Part shown: piece by piece, positions 52,581 through 64,000 of the stretch
Numbering within the stretch: the first letter of the stretch is position 1
How the letters are laid out: each line of letters opens with the position of its first letter
NCBI GenBank assembly: GCA_020746105.1
Contig: CM036627.1
Coordinates: forward strand, 1,054,001 to 1,118,000
Direction: 5' to 3'
Length of the DNA: 64,000 nt
Source of the DNA: Trogon surrucura
Lineage: Eukaryota; Chordata; Aves; Trogoniformes; Trogonidae
Translations under genes and position numbers: made by a program
Notes under the pieces: model-generated
Databases searched by the model: none
The model's input: the letters and a program-made list of their open reading frames with translations, nothing else
What the model was told of the DNA's origin: nothing

Positions 52581-52624
52581 TCTCTAAGGTCCCTTCCAAT
52601 CTAGGCCAGTCTATGAATCTATGA
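52581..52624 (+). mobile_element. Older CR1 LINE, resumed 3' end
   Basis: TCTCTAAGGTCCCTTCCAAT, then CTAGGCCAGTCTATGAATCTATGA: the 3' UTR and tail matching the element at 8700-9540, continuing the host split at 52100. Confidence 0.85.
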
Positions 52625-53849
52625 CTTGAAAATCAAGACCACCACACTATACGCACACAAAAAAATACATTCTGAAAACCAACCTCAAATAAAAAGGATT
52701 TCATGCAAGCATTTTAGGAAACAAAGAAGAAAAAAAAATTAACAAAATTGTCAGAAAGACATAAAAAATGTCCAAAAAAAGCAAAGAACATCCTTACTGC
52801 CTTGATGAACATTTAATAACTATTTTTTTAAATATTTTTAATGCATATTACATATCCATACAGAGAGATAGATTTGCTAAGTAAGCTACCTGATTCTAAG
52901 AATACAAAGAAGAAAAAAAAAGTCTCAATTAGCCTATACTGGTTAAATGAGAACTCCCTTCAATTTAAGCATACAATGAGATGCTCTAAATATAGGGAGA
53001 TTTATTTTTCTTCAGTATATATTATGTTTAATTTATACTACTCCTGACTGTTTAGAAGATACCTAAGCCACATACCAACTACTATAGCCCCTAGCCATGA
53101 AGTTCTCCATTTGCCGGATTTTAGCTCAGTATAAGAAATGGTTCATCGTTTCTTCTTATTAGCTAAGCTGCCATTAGGCGATGCATCAGTTTCCTTTAAT
53201 CACAACACAGTATTTCCCATGTTTTCACCAGGGTTTTAAATTGTGGCTCAGCTGCACAAAAGCACTTTACATGCACTTAAAAACTATAAATGAGTCAATA
53301 CCGACTGTCAGCCTCATAAGTAATTATGTATGCCCTCCTTTTGTTAACAGTTGGAATCTACAGCACTTATCAGCGCTGCTAACCCTGTCTACACGAAGGA
53401 AACACACTCAGAAATACGCCAGCATCATGCTGCTGGTACAGCTTCACCTCCACTGACCTTGATACCAATGGGTAGATTCTGCGCTTCCAAGCACAGAGCA
53501 GGCATATATCAAGTGCTATTAGTTAGTTATACTCTGAGTTCACAATTTTCAGAACAGATTTCACTAAGAAACAACACATACAAAATGCAAACAAAGTTTA
53601 CAGATCACAACCAAGTTGGAAAAAAAAAAACAAAACACCAGCTAAGGAACTTAGAAACATTTGTACACCATTGAGAGGTTGTTCTGAAACTGCGTGTCAA
53701 ATCTCTGAGGAGCACGGAGAAGCTCTTGTGCTCAGAAACTAAATGTTCATGGCAATTGCTTAGTGAAGGTTGACTGGATATTAACCATCTCCATCTGGTT
53801 AGGGAAAAGACAAATAGATTTTTATTTTTTTTAATATACTGGGACTTAC

Positions 53850-53916
53850 CTGTTGCTAGTAATACATAACTGGATCCTTTTCAAGATTTCATTGGTTTGC
53901 CTTTAAACGCTCCACT
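53850..53916 (-). other. Exon-like segment
   Basis: 67 nt on the - strand between a strong acceptor (GGTTTTTCTTAG) and a strong donor (CAACAG/GTAAGTCC). All three frames contain stops, so it would be UTR or non-coding. Joined to 54700-54799 it would extend that frame by 11 codons to a stop. Confidence 0.25.
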
Positions 53917-54699
53917 CTAAGAAAAACCTTCACCCAGATAAACATTTCCCAAGGAAACTAAATAATTATCAAAGTAAAGCAAATTTTGTAAATCACAAAG
54001 ACAGATGATTTTGTTCATCAGGTGGAAGCGGGAAAGGTGATACAGATAAGATATAAAATATAGAGACCATCACCTTTCTTTTTCTCATATTTCCTGACTG
54101 AGGATGCAGTGAGTGGTGTTCAGTTAAAAACCACCTAGTGAGGAATGACTTTGCAGTACTTCTCAATCCTTTTAGCACTTCTGTAAAGGCAATCTCTGCA
54201 TAGTGGAAGGCTTAAACAGGATAGTGGCTATTTATAAAGGAAAAGTGATCCAAAAAGGCGAATCAGCATCTTGCACTGAGTTTGGGGGCACATAAAAAAA
54301 AAAAAAAAATCAACTCTTTAATTCAGACTCTCTAAAACAAAATTATGATCCCTTTCATCACAAACTGCTCTACCCTGTCTGCTGGATCACTGACACATTG
54401 TCAGACTTTCTCAAAATCCAACACTTTTCAAGGCCTGATTCTTCTGCATCTGAACTCTTACACTGGTCTAAAGAATGTATAAGAGAATCTTACTTTAACG
54501 TATCCTTACAGCTCTTTTGCAGACTTCTGCCCTGGCATGAATAGCTGTACAAAGTGCAAAGCAACAGATAATTATATCCACATCACACTGTTGTCGTAAG
54601 GCAAAGGTGACTTTCCAACTTTGACTTAAGCAACCAGCTGTCAGCAAATCTGTCAAAGATGTCCTGTTAATTGCATTTTGAAGTACTTTTTTACCTTAC

Positions 54700-54799
54700 C
54701 TTGTGTAAATAAAACTCTTCTATGTTGTCTTTCCATGTACTCAAGAGATATTGCTTCCTTATTGAGTCTTCTACTGATATCGTTTCACTCCCCATGACC
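54700..54799 (-). other. Exon-like segment with ATG-initiated frame
   Basis: 100 nt on the - strand with acceptor TTTGCCTTCCAG and donor CACAAG/GTAAGG, both near consensus. After GGTC an ATG opens 32 codons (MGSETISVEDSIRKQYLLST then WKDNIEEFYLHK) running off the exon in phase 0. I do not recognise the peptide. It could be the first coding exon of a convergent gene, a lncRNA exon, or a pseudo-exon. Confidence 0.35.
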
Positions 54800-57700
54800 C
54801 TGGAAGGCAAACACATTCATCAGGGAACAACCACACAGACTAAGCCAAAAGCAGCACGTTCACCGGGCTGTTGATCATCCTGCAAGCTGAGTGTGCCCTT
54901 CAGACGAAAACATGGTGTAGCCTAATTACTGCCAGAAGCCAATGTCACGTTCTGCCTATAATAATATAGTTAGAAAGATAACCAAAACCTGAGTTCGAGT
55001 AATTAAACCACATGAAGACAAAAGGATCTCATGCAGGTTTGAAAGCACTGATCTTTGTTTTATTGAATTAAATCTAAGACTTTTTTCAGCTAGTTCCCCA
55101 TGAGCCTCTCCTTGTGTGCTGTTGAAGTTTCCCGCTAGGAAACACACTGGGATTAAAACGCATTCTGAGACCACAGTTTCTCATTACAAAGCCTTCATCG
55201 TGGAGTTCCTGGCTGGGAAGGGAAAGGGCTGTGTGAGTAAGAGAGAAAGCGTGGGTGCCTTCCTTTCAATAAGCTGCTCATACACAGTGTGAGCCAAATC
55301 AGTCCCTACCACATGACTCCAGAGCAGCCCTGAAATGCTTCTAGGTTCAATCAGCTGCCTTAAAGCGAATGTGCACTCATTACTTTACCTTCCTATCCTC
55401 AACCAGGCCCTATTTCTGCAAAATTAGATCACTTCTCCTGCAGCACAATAGAAACACTGTGTAGTTATACACAAGGTAATAGCACAGATATGATGGAGTT
55501 GGACATCACTGATGAGATTAGCTGCAGTGCTAGTGACAAAAGTAATATTCAGAAGACAGTTCTTTGTGTTGTGATACAAAATCTCTGCCAGAAGTAAGCT
55601 ATCTTCCGGCATACAAGTGAAAAACATCGACATCAAATGCTCAGGTTTGGGGGTTTATGGTGCTGCACAATAATGCAGTCTGTTTTCACTGCCATTCGTT
55701 GGTGTATAAGTGCCCTGAGTATTCACAGAAAGTCTGAGGATGAACGGAAGACATCACCTGACTCAGTTTCCCCTTGCTTTCTGATACAGTACTCTATGCC
55801 CTAAAAACACATCTCCAGCCATTTACTGTACAGACAGTATCAACAATTTGTCACTAAATGCTGTGACAACAATCAATCTCTATCCTCTGCAGGCCCCATG
55901 TGCTGTGATAAGAGAACGTTCATTTTCAGAAAAGAGCTCTGAACTGCAGGCTGAACATCTCCTGAGACGAGGCACCTGCAAGTTTCCAAGATCTGTGATT
56001 CTCCTTGTTTAAACAGTGGGTCAAGAACACAGCAAGATCAGCCATCTTCCGCCTTTTGAGATTTCTCATTACAATGTTTGTCGTTCCTAAGGACAATGTA
56101 AACTTACTCAAGAAGTTTTATTGTGCATTTTCCAATTAAAAAACAACAACAACAACAACAAAACAAAATCACAGGAAAAATCAAACCCCAAAACCCCACA
56201 ACTGGCTTCTGGTAGAAACAGCCCCAAGACATACACCTCCCAGCCAAGACAAATAAAGCTGGATTCATTTGGAATCTATTATCAAAGATATCATTAATAA
56301 ATCTGCTTTATAGTTAGATACCACAGGGAAGCGAAAGGATCGAGAGTTTAGGACTGTCCTTCTGCTTATCCTTTCCATCATTTGATTTATGAACTGACCA
56401 ATCCCGGCAAATATTTACTGTTATAGATTGAGCGTTCTTAAAAATCACAGCAATAGAAACAATTCTTAATTAGGCTCGCTGTAATTTGAGAATTTCACTA
56501 TCATTTGATATTCTTTCAGCTTTGAAGTGTGTCCACAAAGAACAAGATTTTCAGCACCAGGTTAAGCCACCTGCTTGGAAAAGACCCAGAATACAGAGCT
56601 TTTTTTTTTTTCAATCTTATTTTGCATGATAAATAAGCTGCATGGTGCATGGCTTTCTACAAACCACAAAGGAAAGCCACTGCCATCATAAAAAAAGCTA
56701 TTTTCACATAAACAGATAACAAGATCTAACGTGCCATTTGTCTTCATTATCCAGCTGACGAGCAACTCCCAAGCTGCACGCCCGGATGCTCATTGGCTAT
56801 TATAGAAATAAACAAGTTATGAAGCATCCAAATACAATTGATATAAAGAAACAGGAGTTGAAATATAAAGAGGATGATACGTAACCCTATTTCAATACAG
56901 TATATATCCTGAAAGCGTATATATACACATATAATCAGAAGCAGCAGTTTTTGCCAAAATAAACCCTCCTTTGAACTTCGCTTCACCTCTCCATACAGCA
57001 GTTCATCTGATCAACGAGCAACTCAAAAGACAGAACGTGTGCACACAAACCTCAAGTACTTCCTGTCAAGATGTAAGAATTAAAATTGCAAAATGCACTA
57101 ATAAGTATCTACAGAAATAGAAGAGGCAGCCTGAATAATCTGAAACATACTGACCCCAAGTCCTCTTCAAAGCCTCTTCCAGAAGTGTGGAAGGAAGAAT
57201 TACAGTAAGTATTTCTAATAAACAGAGCTTTACATATTGATAACGAAGCAATCTGTTCTGTTTAATGCAACTAATACCTCATGCAGATAAAGCCAGCATA
57301 AATATCTGTATTGGATATTCTTAAAAGGCCTATTTCTCTGCAGACACACAAACGTGGAGATTTCATCTGTGCAAACCAAACCCATCAGATACACAAACCC
57401 AAAGTTAGGGTTGCTTTCTTCCATCTTTTGCCATGTAGGATTTGCATCACTACGTATAAGATAACACACAAGTGGTTCCTTGGATGTCTGGAGGCATCTG
57501 TGTCATTCAGGCATATCTGTACACACACTCACCACAAAAGAAGGCAAAAACCTTTTCTTTCTCTTCCCATTTCCCTACATCCTTGTTCAATCCTTTTTAT
57601 CCTCTCTGATCTGCTTTCTGATTTGCCAATATCCTCAAGAAAACCTTTCCAGTGTTCAGTGTAGCAGCTCAGCAGAGGTAGATTTAATCACTGCTGTACA

Positions 57701-59035
57701 TCTAACTTCGTGCAAACTAGCACATTATTTGTTTATATACCTAAACTATACAACAGAATAATTAACAAACTACCAATCTAAATAGGACTTCCAATCCTGT
57801 AACTTAAGAAAAAAATTCAAAGTATCCCTAAGAAGCAATTATCTCTACTGGCTTTTATAAAACCTCCTTCATCAGAATGTGAAGTATTTACTACTGAGGG
57901 CTGCCTATTTAGAAGCCATCACCAAAAAGAAAACGGCAGAGCTGAAAGGAGCATTGCTTTATTCAGAAAAGGTTTTCTCTTGTTTTCAGCATAATAGATG
58001 AATTTTCTGTCTTACTTCACACAGTTCTGAATTATAAGATGCTCCCGGTCAAACTTTTCCCTCGCAGTACCTGCAAACATTCATTTCATCTCCCCAGAGA
58101 CCTGTTACCACCCTTCCCAGCTTTCCTTCCTGAGCTTTATTCTTCTGCAAGCCTTGAAATTTTGCCCGAGGAACTAGGCAAACTTAGATACACTCTCACT
58201 CCTTAGTGGTTTTCAGCCTTTAAGTATGTGCTCCAGGTAAAGGTTATTTTTAACCTCAATTAGTTTGCTATATTAGCACAAAACAAGGAGATGGCATAAG
58301 GTTGAATAAGCAGACAAGTGCAAGGGAGAGTCATAAACTGGAATTGCTCAAAGAAATGTGTATATGTGCTCAATCGTTTGTCTTGGCATTCTCCTGCATT
58401 ACCTTTCTTTCTTCCCAGGCTGATTTCTGACTCAGTCCCTGGATCAGGCTTTATATTCTCAGAATGCCTTACTTTTGCGAGCATGGTTTTACCCAGCTAG
58501 TCTCCAAACGGAGACTTGCAGGCAGAACTCCTTTTTTTCACCTGGAGGGCTGGGGTTGACTTGTGGTTGAATAGTGGCCAGTGTAAGACACGACAACATC
58601 AGCATATCTTGCAGAGCCACTTCAGCTGTGCTATTTCTTAATACCTTTTTTTATTCATGAAAAGACTATCAAAGACCACGTTTTCCTCTAACAGTTAAGG
58701 TATGTCACAAAGAGAGAGAAGACAATAGCAACATACTTCAAAAATTAGGCTGGAATTCATATATTAAGAGATACATAAGCTTATCAAACTTTCCCCAAAT
58801 AAAACCTGTGGAATAATTGTATTTCTTATAAAAAATAAATAATTTTCACCTTTACTTTCTAACAATACCAGAACAATGGGCATGACAGAATGATGGATAT
58901 GACTTACAGAAGAACCACTGTTAGGCTGCTCAAGTACAGATGAACGTAGAGCATGATTTCCGTGCACGTGAAACACCAAAACATGTTTTCTTCCTTCACC
59001 AATGTCTACACCTCTTAACCAAAGAATGTATTTAC

Positions 59036-59065
59036 CTGTATTGCCAAGGCGTTGTCTATCTGTGG
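59036..59065 (-). other. Weak exon-like 30-nt segment
   Basis: On the - strand between AATTTTGTCATTAG and ACAG/GTAAAT. All 30 nt are open in one frame. It is too short to support without transcripts. Confidence 0.12.
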
Positions 59066-61522
59066 CTAATGACAAAATTAAATCTGCTTGCCAGAACACA
59101 CACAGTTTTCTCCTTTGCTTTCGCCCTTAATAGTAGAGTCTGTAGAATTTGTCAAACAGACTGTTTGAAACAACATGCACAACGTGTATATGATGAAATA
59201 CTTTTTCCTTATTTCTCTTTCTTCCCACAACAGCCCTAAGCCTGACACTGCTCTCCCAAATGACAGATGCCTGTGTCCTTGCAGTCAGCTTCCTAATGCA
59301 AGAGAGACCAGTGACATCAAGTCTGGTTATAACTCAAATGTAACTTGTTCTATTTATGCAGGACCTCTGTTCAAGGATCGCAATAAAAATTACCAAATTG
59401 CCTCTACACTATGTCTTCTTTCAACAATAAGCCCAACAGCAGCTTGCAGTTCTCTAAGAGCAGCTCTGCCTCAAGAATTTAATTTAATCAGAAACCTGGG
59501 TAAAGAGCAAATTCTCCCGCTGCTGTCATACACTCTCTCCAAAAAAAAAAAAGCATCACTATGCCAAAACTTGTGTAACTAAAGCTAACAGCACCACAGC
59601 ATGTCATCCCAAGGCTGAACATATGCTCACAGGCTAAGGAAAAAAACCTACTTGAAAGACTGCATGTAATAGTACCATCTGTTGACACCTACCATACCCC
59701 TGTTATTTACCATTTACAGAGTTAGCACCTGCAAGTCAACAAGTTTGAGGCTTTGTTGTGCTAGACTTCCTGCAAATAAACCAGACACGACAGTCTCTAA
59801 ACATTTAGATGTAACACAGAAGTACCAGGAGTTACATATCAATGACAAGCAAAATAAGGGCACTTTTACAAGTGTGGCACAGAGCAGCCCTTCAGATCTG
59901 TTTTTCAAAGTGGGATTTCGTTTCTAAGCACTTAGCGTACAACGCCCATGTTAAAATTTCAGGTTTGTGTGAAATAATAATTTCTCTCGTTCATTATAAG
60001 CTTCTTGAAAAAGGGAGGTTATACCAATGGTCAAAATTACCAGTCAGGAGCTGTGTTGCAACTTTGGCAGGCATCCATTGGAGATGACAGCAATTCACTG
60101 AGCTACGTCAACAAGGACAGAGCATAGGGAAGAAGGCACGACCACAGAGGCAGAAATACAGTTGAGGAACAATTCTGACAACACTAGAAAATCAAAGAGG
60201 TACAAGCAAAAATTACTGGCAATGCAGCATAGCAGGAGTAATAGTCACAAAATGACTGTGACGGCAATATAGACACTCGCCCAGGCAAGGGACTAAACGC
60301 ACTGCCTGCCAAAACAGGCTCCACTAGTGACACCCTAGGGGCTGGAATATTGGGAACAACTACTAATGAAAGGACAAAATATGCTGACATTTAGGCTGTC
60401 CGGTGTGGAGTCAGGAGTTAGATTCGCTGATCCTCATAGTCCCTCAGGATATTCTACAGCACTTGCCGTCCACATCTGGCTCTCCCGTTGTCTCCCCCAC
60501 ATTATTTCACAGTTCAACTCCCTTCCTTTCTATGCCAAGAACGACCCAGCACCTTCACCCTCAGACAGCAAAACTCACTTTTGAAAAGCCTAAGCCTGCT
60601 CTAAGAGGACACTTGGAAGGTGCCAAGATAAAAACACAAGACAGAATGACATCTGCACAGCAGGAAGACTAGTAAAGCAGCGGTCAAACATCTCTGAGAG
60701 ACATACTGATGTATAAATGCAAGTGTACAAGACAATAACAAAGATTTTTGACATATCTTACATAATTCTCATAACGTCGTCAATAAAGACATCTCCCAAT
60801 TCATACTAGGTAAAATGTAGAGATGGACCAGAGAGACAATCAAAGAAGGAAAGACTAAGAAGCTTTTCATCAAGCAAAACTGTGGCTGAAGGATAAAGAA
60901 AACTCTGTTTCCATACTCAGAAGACAAAGAAAGGATTTCTTCACACATTAATAGTATCATTTGTACACAAAACACGCATGAACAAACTCTCAACACAAGG
61001 AGGAAATTCTCAGGTTTTAAACCACTTTAATAGCGAGGTTTTGGAAAAGCTTGGAATTTAACGCAGTGAAGGAAAAACAAAAGAAATAAACAAACAAAAC
61101 CCTCAACAAATTAACAACATTTAGAGTAGAGCAAAAGACTCTCCATGAGCGTTACCCACCGCGGTAGCTGATACCACAATCGTTTGTTGGTCACATAATG
61201 AACCTGTGCTACCCAATAGGGATCAGTTCTTCAAGACAAAGTAACTTTCTCAAATTAAGAACTTCTGTAAATGTTATATTAACAAGCAGAAAAGACCTTA
61301 TAAAAACTGATTTAAACTTCCTGTATTTTTTGTTTGCTCACTGGATAAAGAATTTCACTTTGAAGCTTATCGTGCAAAAATATTTACTTAGAATTAGTTT
61401 ATACCTGGCTCTGTCACACCAAGGACCTCCCATCTAAGTCTACACCATGCTGCAAAAATTGCGCTCTCTCTGCAAAATGCAAACGTCAGGCAAAAGCTTT
61501 GTGCTAACAAGAGCATTTCCTG

Positions 61523-61550
61523 TCATAGAATAGTTTGGGTTGGAAAAAAG
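61523..61550 (-). mobile_element. CR1 3'-tip scrap
   Basis: TCATAGAATAGTTTGGGTTG then GAAAAAAG matches the reverse complement of the CR1 terminus (TCATAGAATGGTTTGGGTTGG). Only about 28 bp remain. It may be a very short insertion or the decayed end of a longer copy. Confidence 0.5.
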
Positions 61551-64000
61551 CAAACACTGATTTAAGCCTATGTGGAAAAAAAGAAAAAGTTTAAATAAAA
61601 CAAAGCTACTGTACTTTGCTAATTTGATTATGTCATGTTATAATATGCTCTATTCAATACTTTAAAGAGCATGAAAATAAATCTTCATGAAGATGCAAAA
61701 AGTATGCAAATTGTAGTCAAATAATTGTAGGTCAAGTGCAGAAGGGAAAATGCAAGACATCTCCATCTTTTGATATCTTCCTGAACTGGATTTCAAATTT
61801 TAAATGCAATTACTATGTTTAGTATGCTAAAATAACCTGTAAAGTAAATGTGGTCCACAAAAAGTGATCAGTGAACATATTTATGTTATTAATTACTGCT
61901 TTTTCCAGCATAATATAACCTCGCTTTCCCAGGTGTTAAACAACGTTTAACATCCTGGTTTATGGAACTGGTAGAAAAATAGGTTTGCACTAAAAGGAAT
62001 AACAGGATGCCAATATACATATCTTTAAAGACCTGACTTGGAAAGTACAGTTGTTTTAAAAAAAAATGTGCATATGAAAATATTACAAAGATAATGGATA
62101 CAATGAAAAATCATCTTCCTCATCATTCCACTGACAATTAGATCAGTACTAAAACCAGTAATGCCAGCCAAAAAAAAAATAAATGTGATTTTCTAATTTC
62201 ATTCACAGGATTTACACAAATGTTAGCATTAACTTGAACGTTACATGATCCGCCAGAGTTATCAGTCATCTTGTATTTCAATGGAAACACACACACAAAT
62301 AACACGGACAAAGGATAAATCACAAGATACTGTAAAATCATAAACAGTGTTCCTAAGGTTTTTAGTTTTTTCTAGACCATCTGAATTAGGCTAAGTTCTT
62401 TTCCTGCAAAAAATCAGTTGTCTACGGACAAACCATGACAAATTGAAAAAAAATTACTAAATCAAACTGAGCTGTTTTGTCTTTTTTTTTTGTTTTACTT
62501 TGCTATAGAACACTATTGCTAAAACAATTAACTGACAATCCTAATACTTGTGCAGTTGCTTGAGATTCAAAGCACTCAGACATATAAATAAAGCATGATC
62601 CAGTGTCTTTTTACAGAATATAAATGAAAAATGTAAGAAGTCCATCTCAATTTACATTCAGGATTTGACTCAGAACTATTTAAATCATTAGTGCTGAAAT
62701 TCTGAATACAATTTATTTTTAAAATAGCAATATGCTTAAACATTTCACTTAGTCGTGTTCACTCAGTTTCTGTTTGAGACTCTTCCAAAGAAAACAACCA
62801 TAGGTTTTACTGAATCCACCATATGACAGAAACAAGGGACAGATGGAGAACAAGACTGTTTCTATGCACTCACAGATGGAGGAGATTGGAGCTGATATAT
62901 TCAAGATATTTTACACCCCTCTGTATTTTGAGTAAACAATGAAATAAGATACCAAAAGGCTATCACTGTTGCTGGTAGAAGTGACAGTTCCTATTTGTAA
63001 AACTATGCCAGCATGCTGCACTTGAAACACTCGAATTATAACAATTTTCATTCCTGAAATGCCCTCGTTCCTTGCTTCCAAGAGATTCAGTAACTGCTGG
63101 GTACTATAACTTAATCTAAACCACTGCCAGATGAATTAGTGACAGGTTCCCAGCAACTTTCTGATGGCCGTCAGATGGAGGAATGTCAACAGCACTGGCC
63201 AAATAATTGGAGAGACATTCTTAAGAAGTTGCATAATGAAAGATTTACTACTTTAAGAGTTCACGTGGTGCCACACGAGATAAATCAAAATAGTAAATGA
63301 GTTCAGCCGCAAAATGAAACTAAAATCAAGTTGCACTAATTGCAGATTTTAATGTAATATTTGTCTATGTCATATTCCTAACCACACCTAACGTATTTAC
63401 TGGGAAAGGGTATGCAGAAGTTCTTCTTCTCTCAAATCATGGATTAAAAAAAATATAACAAAAGAGAATGCGGTTCAAATGAGGTTAATAATGGTTCTTT
63501 CCAGACAAAATTTGCAATGTTCACTTTTTTCATAAAAGACAGTATAATACCTCTACAAATACAAATATTCAGAACTCTGTCTACAATGAAGAATTAATCT
63601 CAAGGGACTTTCATTAACATTCATTCTAAATATTCAGATTATACAGTATCTTTGTTTTAAGGAAAAAAAATTATTGGCTTTAACTAAAAATGGAAAATGC
63701 TGGAGCATTGAAGTAAGATTAATGAAGTTTAATTAAACAAACAGTTGTAATCCATACAGATTTAATGTAATACGTTTATTTTAAAATTAAAGCAAAATTA
63801 TTCAAGTTCTTTATGAAGTGTGCCCTGAAAATACGGTACAAATCAATACTGAAAATTCTGTGGTCCTCTTAATTTCTTTTTTTTCAGAGTGCTACCACCT
63901 GCTCATACCTTTATTAGAGAAATCAGTTCCTGCATTGTTTAGCTGTGTGCCACAGAGCTGAGAAGGTAACTGGTCCAATTTAGCATGAAATGTTGGTGGT

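Larger units (their letters stand above)
52625..64000. other. Intergenic, unassigned 11.4 kb
   Basis: AT-rich. Small items: an (AAC)n run at about 56143-56160, A-runs at 54296-54309 and 59540-59551, a CR1 tip scrap at 61523-61550, and exon-like - strand segments at 53850-53916, 54700-54799 and 59036-59065. Open frames up to 135 codons (59175-59582) and 111 codons (58764-59099) show no recognisable domain. No named gene is supported. Confidence 0.6.

Noticed and set aside
58764..59099. 111-codon - strand frame
   Set aside because: No family recognised; a possible internal splice donor (ACAG/GTAAAT) exists but nothing confirms coding.
59175..59582. 135-codon + strand frame ending near an A-run
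   Set aside because: Low-complexity Lys run at the end comes from the poly-A tract; no domain or splice context.

Overview
The window is vertebrate nuclear DNA and almost certainly from a bird. It carries the 3' end of a multi-exon UNC13-family gene with canonical GT-AG introns. Nearly all recognisable repeats are CR1 LINEs ending in the avian ATTCTRTG octamers, there is one avian ERVL-type solo LTR, and no mammalian SINE/L1 families are seen. It is not a bacterial or phage region: there are no operons, ribosome binding sites or CRISPR arrays.

Positions 1-40,275 (+ strand) hold the last 13 coding exons and the 3' UTR of UNC13C (Munc13-3), a presynaptic vesicle-priming factor. The spliced exons join in one open frame of 1,584 nt (527 codons plus stop). 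They cover the end of MHD1, the linker, MHD2 and the C-terminal C2C domain. Introns range from about 0.4 to 14 kb. The intron at 2,414-6,478 holds an ERVL solo LTR next to an old CR1. The intron at 6,557-15,054 holds a CR1 with a tiny second CR1 tip inside it. The 14-kb intron at 23,134-37,182 holds a near full-length, degraded + strand CR1 (about 25.7-30.9 kb) split by a younger - strand CR1 that keeps an uninterrupted 561-codon reverse-transcriptase frame.

Positions 40,276-64,000 are AT-rich and mostly unassigned. They contain a 5'-truncated - strand CR1 (43.9-44.4 kb), a CR1 inside an older CR1 (51.7-52.6 kb), small CR1 scraps and a near-perfect 64-nt hairpin with a poly(A) signal in each arm. 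A few - strand segments with good splice signals (best 54,700-54,799) may be exons of an unknown, possibly non-coding, convergent transcript. No protein family could be recognised there.

No clearly new biological system was found. The observations most worth checking are the CR1 insertion structures (a 38-bp insertion with a 4-bp duplication, and a triplicated 16-mer at a 5' junction), the AATAAA-bearing hairpin, and a candidate 30-nt in-frame microexon of UNC13C.
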